From: Clostridium_AD sp050717635
Lineage (GTDB): Bacteria; Bacillota; Clostridia; Clostridiales; Clostridiaceae
Length of the DNA: 64,000 nt
Reading direction: 5' to 3'
Assembly: GCF_050717635.1 (NCBI RefSeq)
Contig: NZ_JBOITO010000042.1
Span: 3,305-67,304, forward strand
Below, piece after piece: positions 46,018 to 55,142 of the stretch (its first letter is position 1; each line of letters begins with the position of its first letter). The translations under genes were made by a program, and so were the position numbers. The notes beneath the pieces are model-generated. The model saw only the letters and a list, made by a program, of their open reading frames with translations, made no database searches and had not been told where the DNA came from.

Positions 46018-47547
46018 ATGAGAGAAATAGTTTTAACAGGAAATGATTTAACTTTAGATGATATGGTAGCTATAGCTAGAGAGGGTTGCACGGTTTCTAT
46101 AAAAGAAGGTGCTATAGCAAGAGTTATAAAATCAAGAGCGATAATTGATGATATAGTTCAAAATGAAAGGGCAGTTTATGGTGTAACTACAGGCTTTGGT
46201 GAATTTTGTAATGTGAGCATTTCAAAAGAAGATTGTAAAACACTTCAAAGAAATTTAATTTGTTCACATGCTTGTGGATATGGTCCTAAATTCCCAAATG
46301 ATGTTGTACGCGCTATAATGCTTTTAAGAGCTAATGCACTATCAAAAGGATATTCAGGAATAAAACCAGAAACGCTGCAAACATTAATTGAAATGATTAA
46401 TAAAGGTGTTTATCCAACAATTCCTGAAAAAGGATCTTTAGGAGCATCAGGAGATTTAGCACCGCTTGCACATATGGTTTTACCTATGATTGGTGAAGGT
46501 GAAGCAGAATATAAAGGAGAAATATTACCAGGTAGAGTTGCTATGGAAAAAGCAGGAATTCCTATAATAGAACTTGATGCTAAAGAAGGTTTAGCACTTA
46601 TAAATGGTACTCAAGTTTTAACTGCAACAGGAGCTTTAGCTACTTATGATGCTATAAGGTTATTAAAAACTAGTGATATAGCAGCAGCTTTAACAATGGA
46701 AGCACTAAGGGGAATTACAGATGCTTTTGATCCAAGAATTCATATGGTAAGACCACAGCCAGGACAATTAGCAACAGCAAGAAACATATTAAAATTAGTT
46801 GAAGGTAGTACTTATGTAACAAGGCAAGGTGAGGTAAGAGTACAAGATGCTTACTCAATAAGATGTGTACCACAAATTCATGGTGCAAGTAAAGATGCTA
46901 TAAACTATGTAAAAATTCAAGTTGAAACAGAAATAAATTCAGTTACAGATAACCCTATAGTAACAGAAGAGGGAGACGTAATTTCGGGAGGTAATTTTCA
47001 CGGAGAGCCTATGGCATTAAGCTTTGATTTCTTAGGAATCGGATCAGCTGAAATTGCTAGTGTATCTGAGCGAAGATTAGAAAGACTTATCAACCCTCAG
47101 TTAAATGATTTGCCAGCATTTTTAGCTAAACATGGTGGACTAAACTCAGGATTCATGATTACACAATATGCAGCAGCAGCTTTGGTATCTGAAAATAAAA
47201 TATTAGCTCATCCTGCATCAGTAGATTCAATACCTTCTTCAGCTAATCAAGAAGACTTAGTTAGTATGGGAACAATAGCAGCAAGAAAGGCTAGAGATAT
47301 AGTTGATAATGCATCTAGAGTAGTTTCAACAGAAATATTAGCTGCATGTCAAGCTATAGATTTTAGAAAAGGATCTGGATTCAAACTTGGGAAAGCAACT
47401 CAAGAAGCTTACAATTTAGTTAGAAAAACTGTAGACTTTAATGAATATGATGTAATTATGTATAAAAATTTAGATAAAGTAACTGAACTTGTTAAAAGTG
47501 GAAAAATATTAGAATCAGTAGAAAAAGTAGTAGAAATAGAATATTAA
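46018..47547 (+). CDS. hutH: histidine ammonia-lyase (canonical, MIO-containing)
   Basis: This 509-residue lyase has the intact MIO-forming triad in GSLGASGDLAPLAH (Ala143-Ser144-Gly145). The catalytic Tyr is in VYGVTTGFGEF, the Asn in ALINGTQ, the substrate site in VQDAYSIRC, and the Glu in ANQEDLVSMG. It converts L-histidine to urocanate and ammonia. It is last in the racemase-permease-hutH operon, with AGGAGG before the ATG and a strong terminator behind. It serves as the internal reference showing what the paralogue at 25773 lacks. Confidence 0.97.
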   Translation: MREIVLTGNDLTLDDMVAIAREGCTVSIKEGAIARVIKSRAIIDDIVQNERAVYGVTTGFGEFCNVSISKEDCKTLQRNLICSHACGYGPKFPNDVVRAIMLLRANALSKGYSGIKPETLQTLIEMINKGVYPTIPEKGSLGASGDLAPLAHMVLPMIGEGEAEYKGEILPGRVAMEKAGIPIIELDAKEGLALINGTQVLTATGALATYDAIRLLKTSDIAAALTMEALRGITDAFDPRIHMVRPQPGQLATARNILKLVEGSTYVTRQGEVRVQDAYSIRCVPQIHGASKDAINYVKIQVETEINSVTDNPIVTEEGDVISGGNFHGEPMALSFDFLGIGSAEIASVSERRLERLINPQLNDLPAFLAKHGGLNSGFMITQYAAAALVSENKILAHPASVDSIPSSANQEDLVSMGTIAARKARDIVDNASRVVSTEILAACQAIDFRKGSGFKLGKATQEAYNLVRKTVDFNEYDVIMYKNLDKVTELVKSGKILESVEKVVEIEY

Positions 47548-47585
47548 TATAATCAATAGTAGAAAAAAATATTTTATTTGAATAT

Positions 47586-47621
47586 AAGAGGCTATCTAAA
47601 AGTAATTTTAGATAGCCTCTT
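47586..47621 (+). terminator. terminator after hutH
   Basis: AAGAGGCTATCTAAAA and its complement form a 16-bp stem with a 3-4-nt loop, followed by a T-rich run. Confidence 0.85.
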
Positions 47622-47730
47622 ATATTAATTGTTTTTTTTACTACTTGTTTATTTGATGTGGTATAATAATAGTAAATAATTGGGGATTATTGATTAATAT
47701 TGAGCGATTATAAGGGGTGGAATTATAGAA

Positions 47731-48348
47731 ATGTTCTTAATAAAAGGAGTTATTATAGGTATGTTTGTTTCATTTCCTGTTGGGCCTCTCGGGCTTTTAT
47801 CTATACAAAGATCTATAAATAAGGGGTGGAAAATAGGTTTTTTTTCAGCAGTTGGTACAATTACAGCAGATTTAGTTTATTCTTCGCTTGCAATTTTAGG
47901 AATAAGCTTTATTAATAATTTTGTGAATATCCACAGATATCTCATTAATGGTGTAACTGGAGTTTTATTTTTAATAGTTGGAATTAATATTCTTAGTAGT
48001 GGAATAGAAAGAAAAAAATTAAAGGAAGATAATGAAGCGGACAAAATACATCCATTTTTCAAACATTTTCTAATGGGGTTATCAAATCCTATGACATTTT
48101 TAATTTTCTTTGCTATATTTACTAAAATAGGTATATATGTAGATCATGGGACGACGTTACAGCATATGACATTTGTCATATCGATATTTTTAGGATCTTC
48201 TATTATATGGTTAATAACTACAAATTTAATAGAAAAATATAAAAAAACATATAAATTTGAGTGTTTTGACTTTATAGATAAAATAATTGGTTCGGTTATT
48301 ATTATATTTGGTATTTTTAGTATCCTAAAAGGAATACTAAGATTCTAG
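47731..48348 (+). CDS. LysE/RhtB-family amino-acid exporter
   Basis: This 205-residue protein has six membrane helices. The family N-terminus GVIIGMFVSFPVGPLGLLSI and the helix-4 motif GLSNPMTFLIFFAIF are clear. Members export amino acids such as lysine, homoserine or cysteine. Export of an amino acid that accumulates during histidine use is possible but unproven. The ATG follows AAGGGGTGG; an extended -10 TGTGGTATAAT lies about 70 nt upstream. Confidence 0.8.
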   Translation: MFLIKGVIIGMFVSFPVGPLGLLSIQRSINKGWKIGFFSAVGTITADLVYSSLAILGISFINNFVNIHRYLINGVTGVLFLIVGINILSSGIERKKLKEDNEADKIHPFFKHFLMGLSNPMTFLIFFAIFTKIGIYVDHGTTLQHMTFVISIFLGSSIIWLITTNLIEKYKKTYKFECFDFIDKIIGSVIIIFGIFSILKGILRF

Positions 48349-48370
48349 TGGGGCCACCTAATCTTTTAAA

Positions 48371-48398
48371 GGTGCTACCTACGTGCAAGTGGCAAGTT
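48371..48398 (+). repeat. dispersed repeat, copy 1
   Basis: GGTGCTACCTACGTGCAAGT followed by GGCAAGTT, a diverged copy of the family described at 51070. It follows the LysE gene. Confidence 0.65.
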
Positions 48399-48410
48399 CA
48401 TATAAATTAA

Positions 48411-48446
48411 TAAAAAAATCGACTTGTCTATTTAAGATAAGCCGAT
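48411..48446 (-). terminator. terminator of the NapH-like gene
   Basis: On the minus strand ATCGGCTTATCT pairs with AGACAAGTCGAT across 5 nt and is followed by T7. Confidence 0.8.
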
Positions 48447-48497
48447 AAATTATTTTTATTTATGTACTTATAATTAGTTAACAATGGAACGATATAT

Positions 48498-48986
48498 TTA
48501 AGCAGCTTTTTTTGACTCTGATTTTGACTTTGACTTTGCTAAGAGCTCGGTAGCGTATCCCATAGGACATACTTGACACCAGCTTCTAGGTTTAAATATG
48601 ATTCCCATTATAACTCCTAGTGTTAGGGAAGCTGTCATAAATCGAAATAGGGCAAAACTTATTCTATATATATTTGGTCCTGCATGATACATAGAAAAAC
48701 TAAATAACATTATCATTATAGTCAATAATACTTTTTTGCCGTGTTTTCTAATTGGCACAGGAAGAGCATTATTGAAACTGATTTCTTTTAAAAATTTTTG
48801 TAATATAGAGCCTCTAGGACAATAATGTGAACAGTGAATTTTACCTTTTCCACGTATAGCATGGTACATTGGCATAGTCATGCATATAATTCCTAGTAAT
48901 CCAAATCTAATATCCAATATTGAAAGTAAAATAAATGAAACCATTATAATCCATGACCAACTTTGATGTGATTTTTTTCTTGTCAT
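48498..48986 (-). CDS. NapH-like membrane 4Fe-4S protein
   Basis: This 162-residue protein has about three or four membrane helices and two cysteine-rich loops, CSHYCPRGS (about 52-60) and WCQVCPMG (about 136-143), each in the C-x-x-x-C-P style of NapH/NosR/YccM electron-transfer proteins but with fewer cysteines than a full double cluster site. It could carry electrons from the quinone pool, or be a truncated member. The tail is rich in K, S and E. The upstream DNA (minus strand ATATACCCCCTA) faintly resembles metal-responsive operators; not claimed. Confidence 0.7.
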   Translation of the reverse strand: MTRKKSHQSWSWIIMVSFILLSILDIRFGLLGIICMTMPMYHAIRGKGKIHCSHYCPRGSILQKFLKEISFNNALPVPIRKHGKKVLLTIMIMLFSFSMYHAGPNIYRISFALFRFMTASLTLGVIMGIIFKPRSWCQVCPMGYATELLAKSKSKSESKKAA

Positions 48987-49145
48987 AAATACCTCCCGCG
49001 TGTATAGTTAATTCTAGTTTATTATACGTGTAGGGGGTATATACGTCAATGGTAGATTAAGACATTATTTATTTATCAGCATCTAAAATAGAATGTTTTT
49101 AGTGGTTTAAATAATATAAGAGCACAAAAGAAGGGAATTTAACAC

Positions 49146-50051
49146 ATGAGAATTATAGAAGTAAAGGGAAATACATTTTGCATTAATACAGGTATGACGT
49201 ACATACCTTTTTATAAAATTAATAATGAAGAAATTATTATGCTAGACTCAGGATGGGCACAAGGAGAGAAAAAAGGAATAGACGAACTCTTAGAACAAAA
49301 CAACTTTAAAGTAGTTGCTATAATATGTACTCATGCTCATGTAGATCACGTAGGGAATAATGCATATTTAAAAGGTAAATATAATTGTATTATCGCCATG
49401 CCAGCTTATGAAGCGCTTATTTGCAGTTCTACAGTGAATCTTAAAATGTATTACAATAACCAAACATTATCTGATGTTTCTGAGCATTTTGGACATATGG
49501 TATGCGTTACAGATATTATGATTTTGAATAACCAAGATAGTATAAATGTGCGAGGCGTTAAATTTAATATTATTCATACACCAGGACACAGTCCTGCACA
49601 TATATGTATTACTACTCCTGATGATGTTGCTTATTTAGCAGATGCCCTCATAAGCTATGAAGTCATGAGAGGAGCTAAAATGCCCTATGCTTATATACTT
49701 AGTGAGGATTTGAAAAGTAAATCAAAGCTATATGATTTAAAATATAGTAAATATATAGTGGCACACAAAGGTATGTATGATGATATTACAAAGCTTATAA
49801 CGGATAATATAGATTTCTATAAGGATAGAGCAACTCAAATAGCTACCGTCATAGAAGGTGCTATGACAATGGAAGATATCCTTAAGGCGGTTATTAAAAA
49901 TTTTAATATTAATGTGAAAAACAGATATAGATATACAATGATAGAAAGAATGTTAAAGTCTTATGTTGAATATTTAAATGAAACAGGGATTCTAGTTTTA
50001 AATATGGATAAGGGATTTCTTAAATATTCAAAAGGATTATCAGAGGATTAG
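49146..50051 (+). CDS. metallo-beta-lactamase-fold hydrolase
   Basis: This 301-residue protein has the MBL metal motif THAHVDHVGN (about 62-71), the downstream His in HTPGHSPAHICI (about 141-152), and the bridging Asp in YLADALIS. A C-terminal helical region of ~80 residues follows, as in glyoxalase-II-like or predicted thioesterase-like members. Substrate unknown. ATG 49146 follows AAGAAGGGAA. No operon partner. Confidence 0.8.
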   Translation: MRIIEVKGNTFCINTGMTYIPFYKINNEEIIMLDSGWAQGEKKGIDELLEQNNFKVVAIICTHAHVDHVGNNAYLKGKYNCIIAMPAYEALICSSTVNLKMYYNNQTLSDVSEHFGHMVCVTDIMILNNQDSINVRGVKFNIIHTPGHSPAHICITTPDDVAYLADALISYEVMRGAKMPYAYILSEDLKSKSKLYDLKYSKYIVAHKGMYDDITKLITDNIDFYKDRATQIATVIEGAMTMEDILKAVIKNFNINVKNRYRYTMIERMLKSYVEYLNETGILVLNMDKGFLKYSKGLSED

Positions 50052-50069
50052 TATCTACTATTAAAATTA

Positions 50070-50930
50070 CTATATTAAATCGTTTACAAACCCTTTTCCC
50101 CTAACTTCAGAAGCATCGACTGTAATCATAAAAGCATTATCGTCGATTTCTTTAACAATTAATTTTAATTCGGGAATCTGATGGAGTGCTATCGTACAAA
50201 ATAATATTTTTTCATTTTTACCAGTATATGCACCTTGACCATATAAAAAAGTAACCCCTCTATGCATTTTATACAAGATTCCATCGCAAATTTCTTTCTC
50301 CTTTTGAGTAATAATAAGAACTAATTTTTGTTTGCTTATTCCATTTATTATTCTGTCAGTAACTTCTGCCGTTATAAACATAGCGGCAACAGTATATAAA
50401 GCACTGGTTATTCCAAAAAAGAAAGTAGCGATACAAACAATTGAAATATTAATGAAAAAGGATATTCGTCCTATTTTAAAATTATCATGTTTTACTTTTA
50501 TAAGTGCAGAAATAATATTTACGCCTCCCGCGGAACCGTGATTGCTAAATAGTGTTCCTATGCCAATTCCATTTAAAACCCCACCGTATAAACATAATAT
50601 AAGTGTATCATCTGTGGTAATAAGTGATTTTAACGGAGCGGTTAAAATTAAGAATAGTGAAAATGAGATTATACCTATAAATGTAAGGATAGTAAACCGG
50701 ATATTAAGGTATTTATAGCTTAAAATTAATAATGGAATATTTAATAAGAGTACAGTGTATCCAGCAGGAAATTTAAATAAATATTGAATGATTAAAGATA
50801 TACCAGTAGCACCACCACTTAAAAGCTGTGCATTGGAAATAAATAAATTAATTCCAAGAGCAGATATCAAACTTCCTAGCATTATAAATAAAATATTCTT
50901 AATGATACTTTTGTTTATATAGTTGTGCAT
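50070..50930 (-). CDS. YitT-family membrane protein (DUF2179)
   Basis: This 286-residue protein has five or six membrane helices in the first ~200 residues (SGGATGISLIIQYLF, NHGSAGGVNIISAL) and a C-terminal DUF2179 ferredoxin-like domain (KEICDGILYKMHRGVTFLYG, IDDNAFMITVDASEVRGKGF). Function is unknown; the family is widespread in Firmicutes. AAGGGG-type site upstream. Convergent with the MBL gene. Confidence 0.88.
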   Translation of the reverse strand: MHNYINKSIIKNILFIMLGSLISALGINLFISNAQLLSGGATGISLIIQYLFKFPAGYTVLLLNIPLLILSYKYLNIRFTILTFIGIISFSLFLILTAPLKSLITTDDTLILCLYGGVLNGIGIGTLFSNHGSAGGVNIISALIKVKHDNFKIGRISFFINISIVCIATFFFGITSALYTVAAMFITAEVTDRIINGISKQKLVLIITQKEKEICDGILYKMHRGVTFLYGQGAYTGKNEKILFCTIALHQIPELKLIVKEIDDNAFMITVDASEVRGKGFVNDLI

Positions 50931-51314
50931 TTTGTTACCCCTTTCGAATGAAAATCTTTTTTAAAGACTGTTATGGTGGTTAGTTGGTATCTATTAAAGG
51001 AAAATCAATTATATTGTTATTCTATTTATATTGTGCCACAATAGTACCATATTGGGAAGCAATATTAATGGTGCCACTCACGTGGCAAGTGGCAAGTTAA
51101 AATAAATTTCGGATTTATCCCTATCTTCATATGAAGATAGGGTATTTTGTTTTTTGAAAATATTTATATGATTTAATTAAAACTAAATGGGGTTATAGAC
51201 CGTCTAATTAGTATAAGCATAAAAAAAAAATTGTTATTAAGTAAATTTATTATAATTATCTACAATTAGAGAGTGTTTAATTACAAAATTATATTAGAAA
51301 TGGAGGATTTGAAA
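50931..51314. other. non-coding stretch before the sigma factor gene
   Basis: It holds dispersed repeat copy 2 (51070-51098) and a hairpin-like ATCTTCATATGAAGAT at about 51121-51137. No open frame with a credible ribosome binding site is seen in it. Confidence 0.5.
51070..51098 (+). repeat. dispersed repeat, copy 2
   Basis: GGTGCCACTCACGTGGCAAG then TGGCAAGTT. GTGCCAC and GTGGCA can pair, so the element can fold as a short hairpin followed by a conserved AGTGGCAAGTT tail. It shares 26 of 28 positions with the copy at 55096. Confidence 0.8.
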
Positions 51315-51833
51315 TTGGATACTATGAGAATGATAAAATTGGCTCAAAAGGGAGATGATGACGCTTTTTATGAACTCCTAAGTCAACGAAAAAGTCAGCT
51401 TTATAAAACTGCCTTTGCTTATGTTAAAAACAAAGAAGAGGCTATGGATATTGTCAGTGAGACAGTTTATAAGGCTTATATATCGATTAAAAAGCTAAAA
51501 GAGCCAAGTTTATTTAATACATGGTTAACTAGGATACTTATTAATACATCGCTGGACTCTATAAATAAAAATAGTAAACTTGTATCCTTTGAGGAAAATG
51601 TAAAATCTGATACTTTGATAACTACAGCGAATGATGAAGGAATAATTGATATTAAGGTTGCAGTTGACAGGTTACAAGGAAAATATAAAACAATCGTAAT
51701 ATTAAAGTATTTTCATGATTTGACTTTGGTGGAAATAGCAAAGACACTGCAATGTCCACTTGGAACTGTTAAAACGATGCTTTATAAAGCACTTGGGGAA
51801 CTTAGACTAGATTTAAAGGAGGAGTTATTATGA
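51315..51833 (+). CDS. ECF-type RNA polymerase sigma factor
   Basis: A sigma factor of ~172 residues. The start is TTG 51315, 8 nt after GGAGG; an in-frame ATG at 51300 overlaps that site. Region 2 spans about 20-80 (FAYVKNKEEAMDIVSETVYK) and region 4 about 115-165 (YKTIVILKYFHDLTLVEIAK, GTVKTMLYKALGELR). It is translationally coupled to the next gene by an ATGA overlap, the usual arrangement for sigma/anti-sigma pairs. Confidence 0.88.
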   Translation: MDTMRMIKLAQKGDDDAFYELLSQRKSQLYKTAFAYVKNKEEAMDIVSETVYKAYISIKKLKEPSLFNTWLTRILINTSLDSINKNSKLVSFEENVKSDTLITTANDEGIIDIKVAVDRLQGKYKTIVILKYFHDLTLVEIAKTLQCPLGTVKTMLYKALGELRLDLKEELL

Positions 51834-54016
51834 AAAGTGATAAAATGAATGAGCTGAAAAAAGAATATGATAATACAGAGGTTCCAAAAGAGTTGGATTT
51901 AGCTATAGAAAACGGTATAAAAAAAGGGCGAGATTATAAGAGGAAACGTGCGGTGAAACCACTTACAATAATAGCAGCAGGTATTGTTTTAGCATTTGGG
52001 GTTAATTCAATGGCAAACCGCCTTATTACTAGTGATGCGCCACTTATTGCAGTAAAATCTAGTATAGCACTACCAACTGTGGGGTCATCTGAAAATCTTC
52101 AGAAATTGCTAAAGACTTACATTGATCAAAATGATGGCAGGATATATGGTTTTGCTAGAGATGAATCATTACCTATGATGAAAGAGAGTGCAAAAGCTGA
52201 ATCAAGCAGTATAGATAGTGGCAGAGCAGGAGTTTCAGCCAATAAAGATGCACGCGCCAATGCTGCTACAGACCATTCAGGAACAAATCTTCAGGTTGAA
52301 GGGGTAGACGAGGAAGATTTGGTGAAAACAGATGGAGAATATATATTTAAGGTTAATTCTCAAAAAATTATAAATATTATAAAAACAGATGCAGATTCCA
52401 ATATGGAGGACGTAAACAATATTACCTTTGATGATAATTATAATGTAAATGGCATTTTCTTAAGGGAAAATATATTGGTAGTCGTTGGCAATAGCTATCA
52501 AAATATAGGTATACAGAATAGTGACCAAAATAGGAAATCAATTATGAGGCCATCGTCTCAGGTTACAAAGGTTATAAGTTATAATGTATCTAATAAAAAA
52601 AATATTAAAAAAGTAAGAGACATTGAAATAGACGGGTTTTACAACTCAGCTAGAATGATTGGGTCAAGAGTGTATATTATTACAAATAAAAATCTGAATA
52701 ATATAGGTAATGTTAAGCAAGATGCAAATATAGGTAAGGTTTATTATAAAGATAGTGCGGTTGGTACTGGCAAGAACCTTATTGATTTTAATAAAATAAA
52801 TTACCTACCTGATTCAGTTGAGCCAAATTATATAATGGTGGCAGCTTTCAATGTTTACGATAATAAAGAAAAAGTGAATGTTAGCACAATTCTAGGCTCG
52901 GGAAATAGTATATACTCCTCGGATAAGAATTTGTATATAGCAGGTAACAAGTGGACTCAGAATAAAAAAAATAATGGAACCATAAGTACTATACTTTATA
53001 AATTTGCTTATGAGGATACAGGTGTGAAATTTGTAGCTAAAGGTGAAGTGCCAGGTACTATCACGAACCAGTTTTCTATGGATGAAAAAGACGATTACTT
53101 TAGAATTGCTACAACTGAATACAATTATTCTAATGTATGGCCAATGGCTTTAGAAGAATCTACAACATCAAGTGTTTCTCCTGATAAACAAAACAGTAGT
53201 GTTCAACCAGAAAATCAAATTAGTAATAATCTTTATGTAATGGATAAAGAGATGAAAGTAGTAGGTAAGCTTAAAGGACTTGCTAATGGAGAACAAATCT
53301 ATTCCGTTAGATTTATTGGCGATAGGGCATATATAGTTACCTTTATGCTTATGGATCCACTATTTGTAATAGATTTAAAGAATCCAATTAGTCCAAAGGT
53401 TTTGGGTGAATTAAAGATACCAGGATTCAGCAATTACTTGCATCCTTATGACGAGACGCATTTAATAGGCTTTGGAATGGATACTAATGTGATTAATGAG
53501 GGTGGTGAGGATAGAGCGCAAACTAAGGGCATAAAAATCGCAATCTTTGATGTAAGTAATGTAGCTAAACCAGTTCAGCAGTTTATGACAACAATAGGTG
53601 GTGCAGGTACTTATTCAGAGGTGTTAAACAACCATAAGGCACTGCTTTTCTCTAAGGGGAAAAATCTACTAGCACTTCCTGTTTATGAAAATGACTATAA
53701 TAGTAAAACTAATACTTCACAAGAGGGATATCAAGGAGCTTATATCTATAATATTGATTTAGTAAATGGTATAAAGCTAAAAGGAAGAATAACACACAAT
53801 GGTGAAGTAAAGAACTCAATGTTTGATGGTCAGTATTTTGTAGAGAGAATTATATATATAAAGGATACTTTATATACATTATCAAATGGTTTAATAAAAG
53901 CCAATGACCTAAATACACTGAAGGAAAAATCGAAGCTAAAGTTAAAGACTTTTGATTATTCGAAAGTTTATCCCACAGATGGAGGAGTTAGGTATATAGC
54001 GCCTATGTTAGATTAA
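51830..54016 (+). CDS. membrane-anchored beta-propeller protein, likely anti-sigma partner
   Basis: This 728-residue protein has a short cytoplasmic N-terminus (about 1-42, acidic/basic helix), one membrane helix (about 43-61, PLTIIAAGIVLAFGVNSMA) and a large outside domain (about 150-728). The outside domain matches secreted beta-propeller proteins (VEGVDEEDLVKTDGEYIF, LYVMDKEMKVVGKLKGLANG, DPLFVIDLKNPISPKVLGEL, GFGMDTNV). Overlap with the sigma gene suggests that the N-terminal segment holds the sigma factor and the propeller senses an external cue. No zinc anti-sigma motif is visible, so this is inference. Confidence 0.75.
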   Translation: MKSDKMNELKKEYDNTEVPKELDLAIENGIKKGRDYKRKRAVKPLTIIAAGIVLAFGVNSMANRLITSDAPLIAVKSSIALPTVGSSENLQKLLKTYIDQNDGRIYGFARDESLPMMKESAKAESSSIDSGRAGVSANKDARANAATDHSGTNLQVEGVDEEDLVKTDGEYIFKVNSQKIINIIKTDADSNMEDVNNITFDDNYNVNGIFLRENILVVVGNSYQNIGIQNSDQNRKSIMRPSSQVTKVISYNVSNKKNIKKVRDIEIDGFYNSARMIGSRVYIITNKNLNNIGNVKQDANIGKVYYKDSAVGTGKNLIDFNKINYLPDSVEPNYIMVAAFNVYDNKEKVNVSTILGSGNSIYSSDKNLYIAGNKWTQNKKNNGTISTILYKFAYEDTGVKFVAKGEVPGTITNQFSMDEKDDYFRIATTEYNYSNVWPMALEESTTSSVSPDKQNSSVQPENQISNNLYVMDKEMKVVGKLKGLANGEQIYSVRFIGDRAYIVTFMLMDPLFVIDLKNPISPKVLGELKIPGFSNYLHPYDETHLIGFGMDTNVINEGGEDRAQTKGIKIAIFDVSNVAKPVQQFMTTIGGAGTYSEVLNNHKALLFSKGKNLLALPVYENDYNSKTNTSQEGYQGAYIYNIDLVNGIKLKGRITHNGEVKNSMFDGQYFVERIIYIKDTLYTLSNGLIKANDLNTLKEKSKLKLKTFDYSKVYPTDGGVRYIAPMLD

Positions 54017-54053
54017 CAAATTGTAAGTGTTTTAGGTATTTTAATTATCCAAG

Positions 54054-54090
54054 AAATAACCGTACATTTTTAATTTATGCACGGTTATTT
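54054..54090 (+). terminator. hairpin after the beta-propeller gene
   Basis: AAATAACCGTACAT pairs with ATGCACGGTTATTT (one mismatch) around an AT-rich loop. No strong T tail. Confidence 0.5.
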
Positions 54091-54215
54091 GATATTGAAA
54101 AAGTTATATTGTTTATTAATTCAATAGATAAAAAAGTAATAATGTTTAACGGGTCAAAAGGATGGGAGTTTAATATTCAAACAAAAGGGAAAAACGAACA
54201 CACTATTTTACTTGC

Positions 54216-54644
54216 TTACCTGCTCACATAAGACTTGAATATTTTAACTATATCCTCCAAGTTATTATTATATTTTAAAATATGCTGGAGTAATTCTTCA
54301 TATTTAGGCTCCTTGTATCTATGTGAAATTCTATTTCTGATAAGCCTGGATTTTTCAAGAAATGTATAGGTATCTTCTTTTATAACTCCACTTTCTTTCA
54401 ATATTACTAGACTCTCATGTAGTGTTATTCCTATTCTATACTTTTTTATTTCTTTAAGAACAATAGAGCAAAAGTCTTCTAATATGGTATGGAAGCTAAC
54501 AAATAATTGTCTTAAACTTGATTTGGATAATTTAATGATTAGTGCATCATCTTTTCTACTCTCTAATACATCTAAGCATTCATTTATATCAGCAATACAT
54601 TCTTGCATGTCTTCTATTATTTTTACTAATCTTTCTTGGTTCAT
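54216..54644 (-). CDS. hepT: HepT-like HEPN protein (toxin of a MntA/HepT pair)
   Basis: This 142-residue helical protein of the DUF86/HEPN group has the R-N-x-x-x-H active-site motif in LIRNRISHRYKEP (about 104-116) and a tyrosine three residues on, the site that the partner AMPylates in characterised HepT systems. It overlaps the upstream nucleotidyltransferase gene by 4 nt. Predicted ribonuclease-type toxin. Confidence 0.82.
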   Translation of the reverse strand: MNQERLVKIIEDMQECIADINECLDVLESRKDDALIIKLSKSSLRQLFVSFHTILEDFCSIVLKEIKKYRIGITLHESLVILKESGVIKEDTYTFLEKSRLIRNRISHRYKEPKYEELLQHILKYNNNLEDIVKIFKSYVSR

Positions 54645-55060
54645 AATAAGACGTCCCCCTTTCTGAAATGAATAAAGTTCTCATTTTCTCTATATATTTT
54701 ATCAGTTTCATCATATAAGTTTTCTAAAGATTTACATTTATCTTTAGTATAGACTACCTTACCAGTATTCAAAATACTTATCTTAACGAATAAATCTAGG
54801 GCTTCGCTTCTCAAATCTAAAATATCTATTTCCCTATTTAAAAGATTTTCTAATAATAACTCTAAGTCTAATATATTTTCTAATTCAATTTCTTTATCAG
54901 CTAGAAGGGCTAAGTCAACATCTGATTCTTGATTGAAGTCATCATTAGTTATACTTCCAAACATTACTAAAGTTGTAATATTATTTTTATTTATAAAATC
55001 AGTTACTTCTTTAGAGTTTAAATTTTCTATTATTTTATCTTTACCATATAATTTACTCAT
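54641..55060 (-). CDS. mntA: MntA-like minimal nucleotidyltransferase (antitoxin)
   Basis: This 139-residue nucleotidyltransferase has the motif FGSITNDDFNQESDVDLALL (about 35-54), that is G-S-x(9)-S-D-x-D with both catalytic aspartates, then EIDILDL with the third Asp. MntA enzymes AMPylate and silence the neighbouring HepT toxin. A GTGGGTGA-type site precedes the ATG. Gene order antitoxin then toxin with 4-nt overlap. Confidence 0.82.
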   Translation of the reverse strand: MSKLYGKDKIIENLNSKEVTDFINKNNITTLVMFGSITNDDFNQESDVDLALLADKEIELENILDLELLLENLLNREIDILDLRSEALDLFVKISILNTGKVVYTKDKCKSLENLYDETDKIYRENENFIHFRKGDVLL

Positions 55061-55095
55061 TTATAATCACCCACTTTACATTAATTATAAATCAA

Positions 55096-55123
55096 GTGCC
55101 ACCCACGTGGCAAGTGGCAAGTT
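55096..55123 (+). repeat. dispersed repeat, copy 3
   Basis: GTGCCACCCACGTGGCAAGT then GGCAAGTT, in the gap between the MntA and RsgA genes. Confidence 0.8.
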
Positions 55124-55142
55124 TAAAATATAAAAAGTAGAA

